NCBI RefSeq assembly: GCF_009757775.1
Contig: NZ_RHLK01000014.1
Location: 1-64,000 of the forward strand
DNA: 64,000 bases
Source: Paenibacillus lutrae
GTDB taxonomy: Bacteria > Bacillota > Bacilli > Paenibacillales > NBRC-103111
Direction of reading: 5' to 3'
The stretch's first letter is position 1. Every line of letters starts with the position of its first letter. Positions 24,521 to 33,396 of this stretch are shown here, piece by piece. Below the pieces are notes generated by a model. The model did not search any database, had not been told where the DNA came from, and saw only the letters and a program-made list of their open reading frames with translations. A program made the position numbers and the translations under genes.

Positions 24521-26401
24521 ATGCCTATTGATGGAAAATACATACGCAAGCATTGGAAGCCGTTCAGCGTAGCGGTCGCATTCTTGACGCTTGAGGCGCT
24601 GTGCGACCTGATGCTCCCGACTCTGATGGCCCATATTATTGATGTGGGCGTCGCTGAGCGGAGGATGGACTATGTGTGGACAATCGGCGGCCTGATGCTG
24701 CTCATTACCGCACTTGGAGCTGCGTCGGCGTCTATCCGTAATATCGTATCCAGTCACGTGTCGCAGAATTTCGGTGCGGAGCTGAGATCCGATCTGTTCC
24801 GCAAGATCCAGTCGCTTTCTTTTGCGGATATCGACAAATTCGACCGGGCTTCGCTGGTAACCAGGCTGACTAATGATGTCACGCAGGTCCAGATGTTTGT
24901 GAACGGGCTCATGAGGGTGTTCGTCAAAGCCCCGCTGATCTGTATCGGCAGCCTCATTATGGCTTCCCGGCTCAATCCGCCGCTGGCTGTTATTCTCGTC
25001 GTCGTTGTTCCCGTGGTCGCTTTACTGATCGCACTCAATATGAAAATCGGATTCCCGTACTTTATTAAAGTCCAGCATGCGCTGGACAAGGTCAACGGCC
25101 TGATGCGGGAGTATTTATCCGGGGTCCGGGTGGTCAAAGCATTCAACCGTTTTGATTACGAGGTGGACAAGTTCGGCGCAGCGAACGGGGAATACAAGCA
25201 CCGCTCTGTGACCGCAATGCGGGTCATGTCCGTTTTTAACCCGGGTATTATACTGACTGTGAACTTCGGAATCGTTGCCGTACTCTGGCTGGGAGGGCTC
25301 CGGGTGGACCAGAACCAGATGCAGGCGGGAGATATTATTGCCTTTGTTAACTATATGACACAAATTTTGTTCTCTTTGATGCTGATTTCGATGGTGTTCA
25401 CTATGTTTGTGCGTGCCAGAGCTTCGGCGGGCAGGATTGCAGAGGTATTTTCCCAGGGAAATCCGGTGGAATTGGAAGAAGTCCATGTTCATTCTGGCAA
25501 AATCCATAGCGGCGCAGGGACAATTCCCGCCAATCACGGCGGCACTCAAGAAGCTGCTATCCAGAGCGGAGGCCCGGACACGGCTGCCGGAAGCGAACGG
25601 CATCCGGGCGGCGCTCCAGCCTCTGCCCGGCTGCACGAAGATGCGGAAGCCCGGGTGAGAGGCAGGGTCGACTTCGAGAACGTCACGTTCGCGTATGAGG
25701 GATCGTCCGGCGATCCCGTCCTGAAGAACATTACGTTCTCGTGCCAGCCCGGGGAGACGGTCGGCATCATCGGCTCGACCGGTTCGGGCAAAAGCACGCT
25801 GGTCAGTCTTATCCCGCGCTTCTATGACGCCGCCTCGGGCTGTGTCAAAGTAGGGGGAGTGGACGTCACGCTGCTGGACCCGCAGGAGCTGCGGGAGAGA
25901 ATAGCGGTCGTTCCCCAGAAGACGGTCTTGTTCACGGGAACGGTGGCGGACAACCTGCGCTGGGGCAAGGAAGACGCCACTGCGGCGGAGATGGAGCAGG
26001 CTGCGAGGATGGCCGAGGCGCACGGGTTTATCGATGCTTCCCCGGAAGGTTACGAGACGAGGCTCGGACAGGGCGGGGTCAATTTCTCCGGCGGGCAGAA
26101 GCAGCGGCTTTCGATTGCAAGGGCTATTGTGCGCAAGCCGGATATCCTGATTCTGGATGACTGCACCAGTGCCGTGGATGCTGCGACAGAAGCCAGAATC
26201 AAGGCATCCCTTAAGCAGTATGCACAGGGGCTTACCTGCCTGCTGATTGCCCAGCGGATCACTTCGGTTATGGATGCGGACAAGATCATTGTGCTGGATG
26301 ACGGCGTCATTGTAGGCATGGGCAAGCATGGTGAGCTGCTGGCGGGCAGCCGGGTGTATCAAGAAATCTTCCGGTCTCAAATGGGAAAGGAGGCAGATTA
26401 G
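24521..26401 (+). CDS. Heterodimeric ABC exporter, degenerate-site subunit
   Basis: A 626-residue half-transporter: six membrane helices (about 1-310), a low-complexity linker of about 70 residues (rich in His, Gly, Ala), then an ABC domain (about 380-620). Walker A is GSTGSGKST and the signature FSGGQKQRLS is canonical. Walker B ends ILDDCTSAVD, with Asp where the catalytic Glu should be, and the switch His is Gln (IAQRITS). These two losses mark the non-catalytic site of BmrC/YfiB-type exporters. The partner follows after one base with its ribosome site inside this gene. Predicted multidrug or lipid export. Confidence 0.92.
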   Translation: MPIDGKYIRKHWKPFSVAVAFLTLEALCDLMLPTLMAHIIDVGVAERRMDYVWTIGGLMLLITALGAASASIRNIVSSHVSQNFGAELRSDLFRKIQSLSFADIDKFDRASLVTRLTNDVTQVQMFVNGLMRVFVKAPLICIGSLIMASRLNPPLAVILVVVVPVVALLIALNMKIGFPYFIKVQHALDKVNGLMREYLSGVRVVKAFNRFDYEVDKFGAANGEYKHRSVTAMRVMSVFNPGIILTVNFGIVAVLWLGGLRVDQNQMQAGDIIAFVNYMTQILFSLMLISMVFTMFVRARASAGRIAEVFSQGNPVELEEVHVHSGKIHSGAGTIPANHGGTQEAAIQSGGPDTAAGSERHPGGAPASARLHEDAEARVRGRVDFENVTFAYEGSSGDPVLKNITFSCQPGETVGIIGSTGSGKSTLVSLIPRFYDAASGCVKVGGVDVTLLDPQELRERIAVVPQKTVLFTGTVADNLRWGKEDATAAEMEQAARMAEAHGFIDASPEGYETRLGQGGVNFSGGQKQRLSIARAIVRKPDILILDDCTSAVDAATEARIKASLKQYAQGLTCLLIAQRITSVMDADKIIVLDDGVIVGMGKHGELLAGSRVYQEIFRSQMGKEAD

Positions 26402-26402
26402 C

Positions 26403-28343
26403 ATGTCCGGTTCCAAGGAAAACTCCGTAAGAGGCCCGGTGAATTCATCGGCCGGCCATCCGGGCAGTTCAGATCATCCGGAAAATCCGGGTGCTTCGAA
26501 CACCCCAGGCAGTCCTCCCGGCAGTGCGGGCCGCCCGGGCTTAGGACACGGGGGCATGAGGGGCAAAGGCCCGGTCGTGAAACCCAAAAATTTTAAAGCG
26601 GCGCTGCTCAGGCTCTGGGCGTACTTCGGCCAAGAACGCAAGCTGCTGACGCTGATCATGCTCTTTATCCTGGCAGGCTCCGGATTGACGCTGGTCGGAC
26701 CCTACCTGATCGGGTCTGCGGTAGATGCCATGTCCGGTTCAGGCGGGAAGGTAGACTTCGACCTGCTTGAGATCCTGGTCATCGTGCTGGCTGCCGCTTA
26801 TGCGGCCGATGCCGTACTTACCTTCCTCCAGGGCTGGCTCATGGCCGGGGTGTCGCAGCGGATTGTGATGCGTCTGCGCGGAGCGCTTTTTGATAAACTG
26901 CAGAAGCTCCCGGTTTCGTATTTCGATACCCGGCCCCATGGGGAAGTGATGAGCAGGCTGTCCAATGATATTGATAATGTCAGCAGCACAATCTCGCAGT
27001 CGACGACTCAATTAATGAGCGGGGTCATTACGATAATCGGTTCTCTTGTGATGATGCTCGTGCTGAGTCCGGTGCTGACGCTTGCGAGTCTGATTACGGT
27101 GCCGATCTTGTATGTGCTGACGCGTACCATTACGAAGAAAACCAGCGTGCTGTTCAGACAGCAGCAGGTCGAGCTCGGGAAACTGAACGGGCATATCGAA
27201 GAAACGATTTCCGGCTTGCAGGTGGTTAAGGCGTTCAACCATGAGGAGAAAGCGATTGCCGAGTTTGAGGAAGTGAATGAGAAGCTGCGCGAGGTTGGGC
27301 TGAAGGCGCAGATCCGCTCGGGTTTTCTGATGCCTTTACTTAACGTCATTAACAACATCGGGTTTGTTGCAGTGGCACTCGTAGGCGGGCTGCTGGCAGT
27401 CCGCGGGGAAATCGGGGTTGGAGTCATAGCCAGTTTTCTCAGTTATTCCCGTCAGTTCGTGCGGCCGTTGAATGATTTGGCTAATATTTTCAACATTCTG
27501 CAGTCTGGTGTAGCCGGAGCCGAACGTGTCTTTGAAGTGCTTGATGAGCGTGAGGAGCAGGCAGACCAGGCGGGCGCCGTGGAACTGAACAATTCGAAGG
27601 GGCATGTGGTTTTTGAAAATGTCAGCTTCGGCTACCGTCCGGACGTTCCGATCCTGCGGAATATCAGCTTCGATTCGGCGCCAGGAAGCAGCACCGCGCT
27701 TGTGGGACCGACCGGAGCCGGTAAAACGACGATCGTCAACCTGCTGACCAGGTTCTACGATGTGACCGGAGGCCGTATCCTGATTGACGGCCGTGATATC
27801 AGGGAATATACCCGCGACAGTCTGCGCAGGACTTTCGGGATTGTCCTGCAGGATACGTACTTGTTCTCCGGGACGATCAAGGAGAACATCAAGTACGGCA
27901 GACCCGGGGCCTCTGATGCGGAAGTGGAAGCGGCTGCGGCTATGGCCAACGCAGATGTATTCATTAATCGGCTGCCTGCCAAGTACGAGACCATGCTGGC
28001 TGAGAACGGCGGTAACCTGAGTCAGGGTCAGAGGCAGCTGCTGGCAATAACGCGTGCCATTCTGGCCAAGCCGTCGATCCTCATCCTCGATGAGGCGACC
28101 AGCAGCATCGATACCCGCACCGAGCTTCACATCCAGGATGCGCTGCTTAAGCTGATGGATGGGCGCACGAGCTTTGTGATCGCGCACCGGCTGAATACGA
28201 TCCGGGATGCGGACACCATCATGGTGATCGACAAAGGCCAAATCGTAGAGAAGGGTGCGCATGAACCGCTCATACAGGAGCAGGGGACGTATTACCGGAT
28301 GTTTTATAACCAGTTCAAGAATGTGGATATGGCCGCGGAATAG
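26403..28343 (+). CDS. Heterodimeric ABC exporter, catalytic subunit
   Basis: A 646-residue half-transporter. A Gly/Pro/Ser-rich N-terminal tail of about 55 residues precedes six membrane helices and an ABC domain with GPTGAGKTT, LSQGQRQLL, ILDEATSSID and IAHRLNT. The catalytic Glu and switch His are intact, but the signature is LSQGQ rather than LSGGQ. This complements the preceding subunit, so each site has one defective half, as in BmrCD and LmrCD. ATG 26403 follows AAAGGAGG at about 26388; the longer frame from 26328 is only an overlap. A terminator follows. Confidence 0.92.
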   Translation: MSGSKENSVRGPVNSSAGHPGSSDHPENPGASNTPGSPPGSAGRPGLGHGGMRGKGPVVKPKNFKAALLRLWAYFGQERKLLTLIMLFILAGSGLTLVGPYLIGSAVDAMSGSGGKVDFDLLEILVIVLAAAYAADAVLTFLQGWLMAGVSQRIVMRLRGALFDKLQKLPVSYFDTRPHGEVMSRLSNDIDNVSSTISQSTTQLMSGVITIIGSLVMMLVLSPVLTLASLITVPILYVLTRTITKKTSVLFRQQQVELGKLNGHIEETISGLQVVKAFNHEEKAIAEFEEVNEKLREVGLKAQIRSGFLMPLLNVINNIGFVAVALVGGLLAVRGEIGVGVIASFLSYSRQFVRPLNDLANIFNILQSGVAGAERVFEVLDEREEQADQAGAVELNNSKGHVVFENVSFGYRPDVPILRNISFDSAPGSSTALVGPTGAGKTTIVNLLTRFYDVTGGRILIDGRDIREYTRDSLRRTFGIVLQDTYLFSGTIKENIKYGRPGASDAEVEAAAAMANADVFINRLPAKYETMLAENGGNLSQGQRQLLAITRAILAKPSILILDEATSSIDTRTELHIQDALLKLMDGRTSFVIAHRLNTIRDADTIMVIDKGQIVEKGAHEPLIQEQGTYYRMFYNQFKNVDMAAE

Positions 28344-28366
28344 GAACATGAAAACACGCACGCTAT

Positions 28367-28403
28367 AAAAGCTCTTTCCGCTATGATGCGGGAGGAGCTT
28401 TTA
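28367..28403 (+). terminator. Terminator of the first ABC exporter operon
   Basis: AAAAGCTC...CCGC and GCGG...GAGCTTTT form a stem with an internal mismatch, followed by ATTG. Confidence 0.7.
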
Positions 28404-28572
28404 TTGCGTATAAAACTTGCTGCCGAATGCAATGATTCAGCACCGGCATCGCGGGCACCCATTGATGAAGTTGGGTTAAGGTGACGCCACATGCTATAAT
28501 ATGCCGAAGAACGCACGTTCGCTGCACTAGAGCCGCGCTGTGTGCGATAATCGAAATCCGGCAGGTGAGGGT

Positions 28573-31071
28573 ATGTCTGATCTTATTAAAATCTCAGTAA
28601 GAGCTTTAGTGGAATATGCCTATCGCAGCGGCAGTATCGAAACGGGCTTCCGGACCGCGACCGCGCTGACGGAAGGAACGAAGGCTCACCAGAAAGTGCA
28701 GCAGACTTACGGGGAGCAGGACCAGAAGGAAGTTTTTCTGCAAATGGAAATTCCCTATGGTGAAATGGTATTTGTTCTGGAGGGCAGATGTGACGGGCTG
28801 CTTTTTGACGGCAATGAGATCACCATAGACGAAATTAAATCATCGGGTGGTGACCCTCATCTGATTGAGGAGAACCGGTATCCCGTCCACTGGGCGCAGG
28901 CATACTGCTATGCTTACATGTATGCCAAGCAGGAGGGACTCGGTCAGATTCGTGTCCAGTTATCCTATGTGCAGGTCGGAACCGATGAGAAGCAGCAGTA
29001 TGTCCGGGTCTTGTCTCTTGAAGAACTGGAAGCCGCGGTGCTGGAAGCTGTCAGGCGTTATGCGCCGTATGCGGACATGCAGCTTCGCAACCGCCGAAAT
29101 AGAGACCTCAGCATTAAGGAGCTGGCGTTTCCTTATAAGGCCTACCGGGAAGGCCAGCGTAAGTTCGCCGGCGCGGTTTATCAGACCATTGCCGAGGAAC
29201 GGAAGTTATTTGCCAACGCACCGACAGGAACAGGCAAGACGATCTCGACGCTGTTTCCTTCCGTCAAGGCGATCGGTGAAGGGCTTCTGCAGCGGATCTT
29301 CTACCTGACGGCCAAGACGCTGACAAGAACGGCCGCTGAGGATGCTTTCGCTCTTATGAACGCCAAGGGGCTTCAGATGAAAGTCGTCACCCTGACGGCC
29401 AAGGACAAGATCTGCTTCCGCGAGGAAGGACTGTGCAGCCAAGAATCGTGTGAGTTTGCCGAGGGGTATTACGATCGGGTCAACGGGGCTATTCTGGATA
29501 TGCTGCAGCATGAAACGCAGATGAACCGTACCGTAATTGAGACCTATGCCCGCAAGCACAAGGTGTGTCCGTTTGAATTCTCGCTGGATGCAGCTTACGC
29601 GGCCGATGCCGTTATTTGCGATTATAATTATATTTTTGATCCGAAGGTGTTTCTGAAGAGAATGCCGGAGGAGCTCAAAAAGCAGACGGTGCTGCTGATT
29701 GATGAAGCGCACAATCTGGTCGACCGGGGCCGTGAGATGTTCTCGGCCGAGCTTACCAAAGCTCCGTTCCTGCAGCTGCGCAGAGAGTTCAAGGAACGGA
29801 GCCCGGGTGTGGCCGGCGCGGCGAAGGCGGTGAACGACTACTTCATCGCCTTCCGCAAAGCCCGCGGCGAGCAGCGCAGCGCCGTGCTGAAGGAGCTGCC
29901 GGAGGAGCTTCTGCCGCTGCTGGAAGCTTTTGTCCAGCATGCGGAAAGAGAGCTCGCCGCGCCTTCAGGCGTCGGAGACTCCGAGCTTCTGCTGGACATG
30001 TTCTTCACCGCACAGCGGTTTCTGCGCACAGCCAAGTATTATGACGACAAGTTCGTCACCTTGGCGGAGCTGCAGAAGAACGACGTGCGGCTCAAGCTGA
30101 TGTGCCTGGATCCTTCGCTTCTGCTGGCCCATATGGGCAGAGGCTTCCGCTCACACATTTACTTCTCCGCCACGCTTTCTCCATTCTCGTATTATATGGA
30201 TATGCTGGGAGGCGGTGAAGACGATTATACCATCGCGATTCCGTGGCCGTTCCGGCAGGAGCAGCTCGACGTCTGGATCGAGCCGCTGTCTACCCGCTAC
30301 AAGGATCGTGAGAAGTCCCTGGAACCGATCGTCGGGATGCTGAACAGGCTGCTTCGCGACAAACCAGGTAATTACCTGGTCTTCTTTCCCTCCTACGACT
30401 ACATGAGGGAGGTGGCGGCGCTGTTCAGCAGTCCTTATGCCGAAGCTGTCCGGCATGAAGAAAGCAGCGTCCGGCCAGAAGCGTCGCCGCCGGATAAACC
30501 GCCCGATGCGACCTGGGATCGGGACATAGCTCCGAATGTAACGGAGCCCTCCGGCGCGTCTCTTCCGCAACTGGAGGAAGAGAAGGAACCGGGCTCAGGG
30601 GACCCGCTTCAGAAGCAGTGCCGGAGCCAGATCCTCCGGCTTGCCCCGGATATGGACATGCTCGTTCAGGAGCCGTTTATGTCCGAAGAGATGAGAGAGA
30701 GCTTCCTGTCTGCTTTTCAGGAAGACTCTCCCCGCACCTTGATCGGGTTCGCCGTAATGGGCGGGATTTTCTCCGAAGGCATTGATCTTCGGGGAGAACG
30801 CTTAACGGGCGTGGTGGTGGTTGGAGTCGGTCTGCCTCAGATCGGACCGGAGCGGGATAGGATCAAGGAGCATTTTGACCTCGAAGGCCGCAGCGGTTTT
30901 GATTATGCATACGTGTTCCCGGGAATGAACAAGGTGATGCAGGCAGGCGGGCGGCTGATCCGGACGGAGAACGACTACGGTACGCTCGTGCTGGTGGATG
31001 ACCGCTTCTTACAGAAACGGTATCAGGCGCTTCTACCCCCGGAATGGCGGCACTTTACCGTTCATTATTAG
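28573..31071 (+). CDS. Nuclease-helicase fusion: Cas4/RecB-like plus Fe-S DinG/XPD helicase
   Basis: An 832-residue protein. Residues about 1-190 carry a PD-(D/E)XK nuclease pattern: H39, GRCDG (D74), DEIK (E87, K89) and QAYCY (Q109, Y113). Residues about 195-832 form an XPD/DinG superfamily-2 helicase: APTGTGKT (about 216-223), DEAH at about 377, four Cys (281, 288, 293, 332) fitting an Fe-S domain, and C-terminal motifs GIFSEGIDLRGERL and QAGGRLIRTENDYG. An 80-residue Pro/Glu-rich insert splits the C-terminal lobe (about 635-690). It is predicted to unwind and cut DNA during repair. ATG 28573 follows AGGTGAGG. Confidence 0.87.
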   Translation: MSDLIKISVRALVEYAYRSGSIETGFRTATALTEGTKAHQKVQQTYGEQDQKEVFLQMEIPYGEMVFVLEGRCDGLLFDGNEITIDEIKSSGGDPHLIEENRYPVHWAQAYCYAYMYAKQEGLGQIRVQLSYVQVGTDEKQQYVRVLSLEELEAAVLEAVRRYAPYADMQLRNRRNRDLSIKELAFPYKAYREGQRKFAGAVYQTIAEERKLFANAPTGTGKTISTLFPSVKAIGEGLLQRIFYLTAKTLTRTAAEDAFALMNAKGLQMKVVTLTAKDKICFREEGLCSQESCEFAEGYYDRVNGAILDMLQHETQMNRTVIETYARKHKVCPFEFSLDAAYAADAVICDYNYIFDPKVFLKRMPEELKKQTVLLIDEAHNLVDRGREMFSAELTKAPFLQLRREFKERSPGVAGAAKAVNDYFIAFRKARGEQRSAVLKELPEELLPLLEAFVQHAERELAAPSGVGDSELLLDMFFTAQRFLRTAKYYDDKFVTLAELQKNDVRLKLMCLDPSLLLAHMGRGFRSHIYFSATLSPFSYYMDMLGGGEDDYTIAIPWPFRQEQLDVWIEPLSTRYKDREKSLEPIVGMLNRLLRDKPGNYLVFFPSYDYMREVAALFSSPYAEAVRHEESSVRPEASPPDKPPDATWDRDIAPNVTEPSGASLPQLEEEKEPGSGDPLQKQCRSQILRLAPDMDMLVQEPFMSEEMRESFLSAFQEDSPRTLIGFAVMGGIFSEGIDLRGERLTGVVVVGVGLPQIGPERDRIKEHFDLEGRSGFDYAYVFPGMNKVMQAGGRLIRTENDYGTLVLVDDRFLQKRYQALLPPEWRHFTVHY

Positions 31072-31134
31072 GAGCAGGTGTTGTCAAATTAAATTAAGCA
31101 GCCTCTGGAGCAGCACCTGTTTGTCTGTCCGGCC

Positions 31135-31596
31135 TCATTCCTGCTCGAATTTTTGCTGATGAATCCGCTTCATTTTCTTGTAATCTTCATCGGTTTTAGC
31201 GATTTCCCATTTTGCTTTGAAGATCGCGGCGGCTTCAGCCTTCACTTCATCGTTCTGATAAGGCAGAATTGAGCCGTCCTTCTTCGAATATTTGCGCCCG
31301 CCCTTGTGATTGGCATAGCGTCTTGCGCGCGTATAGCCCATCTGCAGAAACTTTCTGGCCATATCCATGCCGATAAAGTCGCCTTTTTTCTTATAAGTAA
31401 GAAATAGCTCATAAATCTTGCTGGATGACTCCTCGGCAATTGCGGGTGTTTTGAAGCGCCAGTGGGGCAGAATTTCATCTTTATAGGGCTGCACAAGCAG
31501 TACTCCCTGCTCACCGCGTCCTACCGTATAAATTTCGGGGTGTTTGCGCAGATCCAGATGCTCATAGTCGAGCGAGTAATCAAATTTTTTAGCCAT
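31135..31596 (-). CDS. DUF4385 protein
   Basis: A 153-residue soluble protein matching DUF4385: it opens with FDYSLDYEHLDLRKHPE and contains GRGEQGVLLVQPYK, LPHWRFKTP, FIGMDMARKFLQMGYTR and RRYANHKGGRKY. The family occurs widely in bacteria, with no known function. The many conserved Arg, Lys and aromatic residues suggest nucleic acid binding, which is only inference. AAAGGAG lies eight bases before ATG. It converges on the helicase gene with a 63-base gap and no obvious terminator between them. Confidence 0.8.
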   Translation of the reverse strand: MAKKFDYSLDYEHLDLRKHPEIYTVGRGEQGVLLVQPYKDEILPHWRFKTPAIAEESSSKIYELFLTYKKKGDFIGMDMARKFLQMGYTRARRYANHKGGRKYSKKDGSILPYQNDEVKAEAAAIFKAKWEIAKTDEDYKKMKRIHQQKFEQE

Positions 31597-31792
31597 AGTG
31601 CTGCTCCTTTATGAAGAATGTCTATAAATGATTACCCGGACGGGCTGAGACTGTGACATACCGTGTGCACCTTTTGTGCATTTTGTTTAGAAAAAAGCAC
31701 GGGAATTTGCATTGCGGGATTACAAGAGGCGGAGGAGGATTGGTCCTGGAATCGGGATTTAGGTGTGGGTATAGGGAAGGACCTTTAAACGC

Positions 31793-31830
31793 AAAAAAAA
31801 GATCGTCTCAGGGATTTCCCTCAGACGATC
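31793..31830 (-). terminator. Terminator of the GlsB gene
   Basis: GATCGTCTCAGGG and CCCTCAGACGATC (two mismatched pairs) around ATTT. On the minus strand the stem is followed by eight T. The gap between 31597 and here has no supported gene. Confidence 0.85.
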
Positions 31831-31848
31831 CTTTTCTTCATCTATACG

Positions 31849-32106
31849 TTACGCTCTTTTGCTTCCCATAGAACGAAGGATCAGGCTCACGATGAATACG
31901 AGCACGATACCGCCGATCAAGGCCGGGAAGAAATAGAAACCGCCAACTTCGGGACCCCAGCTGCCAAGCAGCAGGCCGCCAAGCCAAGCACCCAGGAAAC
32001 CAGCGATAATGTTACCGATAATGCCGCCTGGGATATCTTTCCCGATAATCATTCCAGCTAACCAACCGATGATACCACCGATAATTAAAGACCATAAGAA
32101 ACTCAT
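31849..32106 (-). CDS. GlsB/YeaQ/YmgE-family membrane protein
   Basis: An 85-residue protein with three hydrophobic segments separated by Gly-rich turns (GGIIGWLAGMIIGKD, GIIGNIIAGFLGAWLGG). This is the transglycosylase-associated (PF04226) family, small stress-related membrane proteins found in many bacteria. Length is typical. GGAGGT lies eight bases before ATG. It is monocistronic and divergent from the cold-shock gene; the function remains unknown in the family. Confidence 0.88.
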   Translation of the reverse strand: MSFLWSLIIGGIIGWLAGMIIGKDIPGGIIGNIIAGFLGAWLGGLLLGSWGPEVGGFYFFPALIGGIVLVFIVSLILRSMGSKRA

Positions 32107-32486
32107 TCTAACTACCTCCTATTGTTCCGATGTTTTTTTGTTGTAACTCGTGGTTGTTTAGTATTAACCTCGATCTCGCTACTTTAATCAGGCTGGAGAA
32201 AGTTACTACAAAAAGATTGGTGCGCGGAAACCTTCTACAGCAGGATTTTACATTGTATTATATGAAAGCATTTTTATTTCCAAAAAAATGCACCTGAAAA
32301 TAGGAAAATAACTTGCCTTTCACTTTTGGCTATGATAAGATGAAGTCAATCGAGTATATGTCAACCTGGATTCACTTATTATAAAGGGTTAACATTTGTG
32401 CGATGGAGCCTTTTATAATATGTGAATTTTTATTTGCTTTAAGAATAAAGAGAACATGTTAAATTTAATTTTTGGAGGTAACACAC
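32107..32486. other. Divergent region GlsB/cold-shock gene
   Basis: AT-rich 380 bases with promoters for both genes expected. TATAAT at 32414-32419 with TTAACA at 32389-32394 (19-base gap) is the best candidate for the cold-shock gene, leaving a leader of about 60 bases. No other feature could be supported. Confidence 0.45.
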
Positions 32487-32687
32487 ATGCAAACAGGTAC
32501 AGTTAAATGGTTCAACGCTGAGAAAGGCTTTGGCTTTATCGAAGTTGAAGGCGGCAACGATGTATTCGTACACTTCTCCGCAATCCAAGGCGAAGGCTTC
32601 AAATCCCTTGACGAAGGACAACGCGTTGAGTTCAACGTTGTTCAAGGCAACCGTGGACCACAAGCTGAGAACGTTGTAAAACTGTAA
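32487..32687 (+). CDS. Cold-shock protein, CspA family
   Basis: A 66-residue single OB-fold RNA chaperone. RNP1 is KGFGFIEV and RNP2 is VFVHFSAI, both complete. It binds single-stranded RNA and DNA and melts structures in mRNA. The frame is open from 32472, but ATG 32487 follows TTTGGAGGT and gives the normal [10 protein letters not shown] start. Codon use looks strongly optimised, consistent with high expression. A stable hairpin terminates it. Confidence 0.95.
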   Translation: MQTGTVKWFNAEKGFGFIEVEGGNDVFVHFSAIQGEGFKSLDEGQRVEFNVVQGNRGPQAENVVKL

Positions 32688-32698
32688 TTAGCTAAGAG

Positions 32699-32740
32699 GA
32701 GCTGTTCACAACATTATGTTGTGAACAGCTTCTTTGTTTT
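32699..32740 (+). terminator. Terminator of the cold-shock gene
   Basis: GAGCTGTTCACAACAT pairs with ATGTTGTGAACAGCTTC around a short loop, followed by TTTGTTTT. Confidence 0.85.
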
Positions 32741-32791
32741 ATCCGAGGAAATTTACGGCTTCCTACGAGGGCAGCCTGGATTGACTTATAC

Positions 32792-32825
32792 AAAACCCTC
32801 CATCCTAAACAGGATGGAGGGTTTT
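32792..32825 (-). terminator. Terminator of the coupled membrane-protein genes
   Basis: A 15-base perfect stem AAAACCCTCCATCCT / AGGATGGAGGGTTTT around AAAC. It lies just downstream of the minus-strand gene at 32854 and could act in both directions. Confidence 0.8.
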
Positions 32826-32853
32826 AATGTTTCGTGCCGCATAGAACTTTCTC

Positions 32854-33396
32854 CTAAGGCTCCGGTGTGAACGTGTACGTGTAACTGTCTAATTCCTGGC
32901 TGGAAGAGACTTTATCTATTTTCTTCTTGTCATTCGGATTCAATACTACGTTATCGTATGTCTTTTCATGAATTTTCCGGCCTTCCTTATTCAGGGTAGT
33001 TACCAGCAGCTTGCCTCGGAACGTGTAGGAATCGCTGTAGTTTCCTGCATAAATTACAATATCGGCGGATGTGTCGTCCCAGAAAGCAAATGTACCCGCA
33101 GCGAGCTTGTTATTCTCCTCGAAAGGTCTTCCTTTCCGGTTGGCATCGTTAGCCCTCTCGTAGTAGTGAAGATCCATCTGAGCGATTGTCTTCCGCTCTT
33201 GATCATGGATCTCATAAGAAATAACCGCGATTGGAATTGTCGTAATGATGTACAAAAGAAGAGCGGCACCGCCCCCGCTGCGAAGAATCGTCCTTTGGTC
33301 ATAACCTCCGATGTAGAGGGAAATGAAAGCCAGCAGGATCAGACCGAGTGTAATCAGATGCCACTTGGATGCGAACATATCCAGCGCTAAATTCAT
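32854..33396 (-). CDS. Unknown membrane protein, coupled to the next gene
   Basis: A 180-residue protein I do not recognise. Two hydrophobic segments lie at about 13-32 and 40-62, followed by a soluble domain of about 115 residues (FWDDTSADIVIYAGNYSDS, TYDNVVLNPNDKKK) with beta-strand-like character. That domain is probably extracellular. Its ATG overlaps the stop of the upstream gene in TAATG, so the two are translationally coupled and likely act together. Confidence 0.7.
   Translation of the reverse strand: MNLALDMFASKWHLITLGLILLAFISLYIGGYDQRTILRSGGGAALLLYIITTIPIAVISYEIHDQERKTIAQMDLHYYERANDANRKGRPFEENNKLAAGTFAFWDDTSADIVIYAGNYSDSYTFRGKLLVTTLNKEGRKIHEKTYDNVVLNPNDKKKIDKVSSSQELDSYTYTFTPEP

Noticed and set aside
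25115-28361. Long minus-strand frames opposite the first ABC exporter genes
   Set aside because: Antisense shadows of well-conserved ABC domains.
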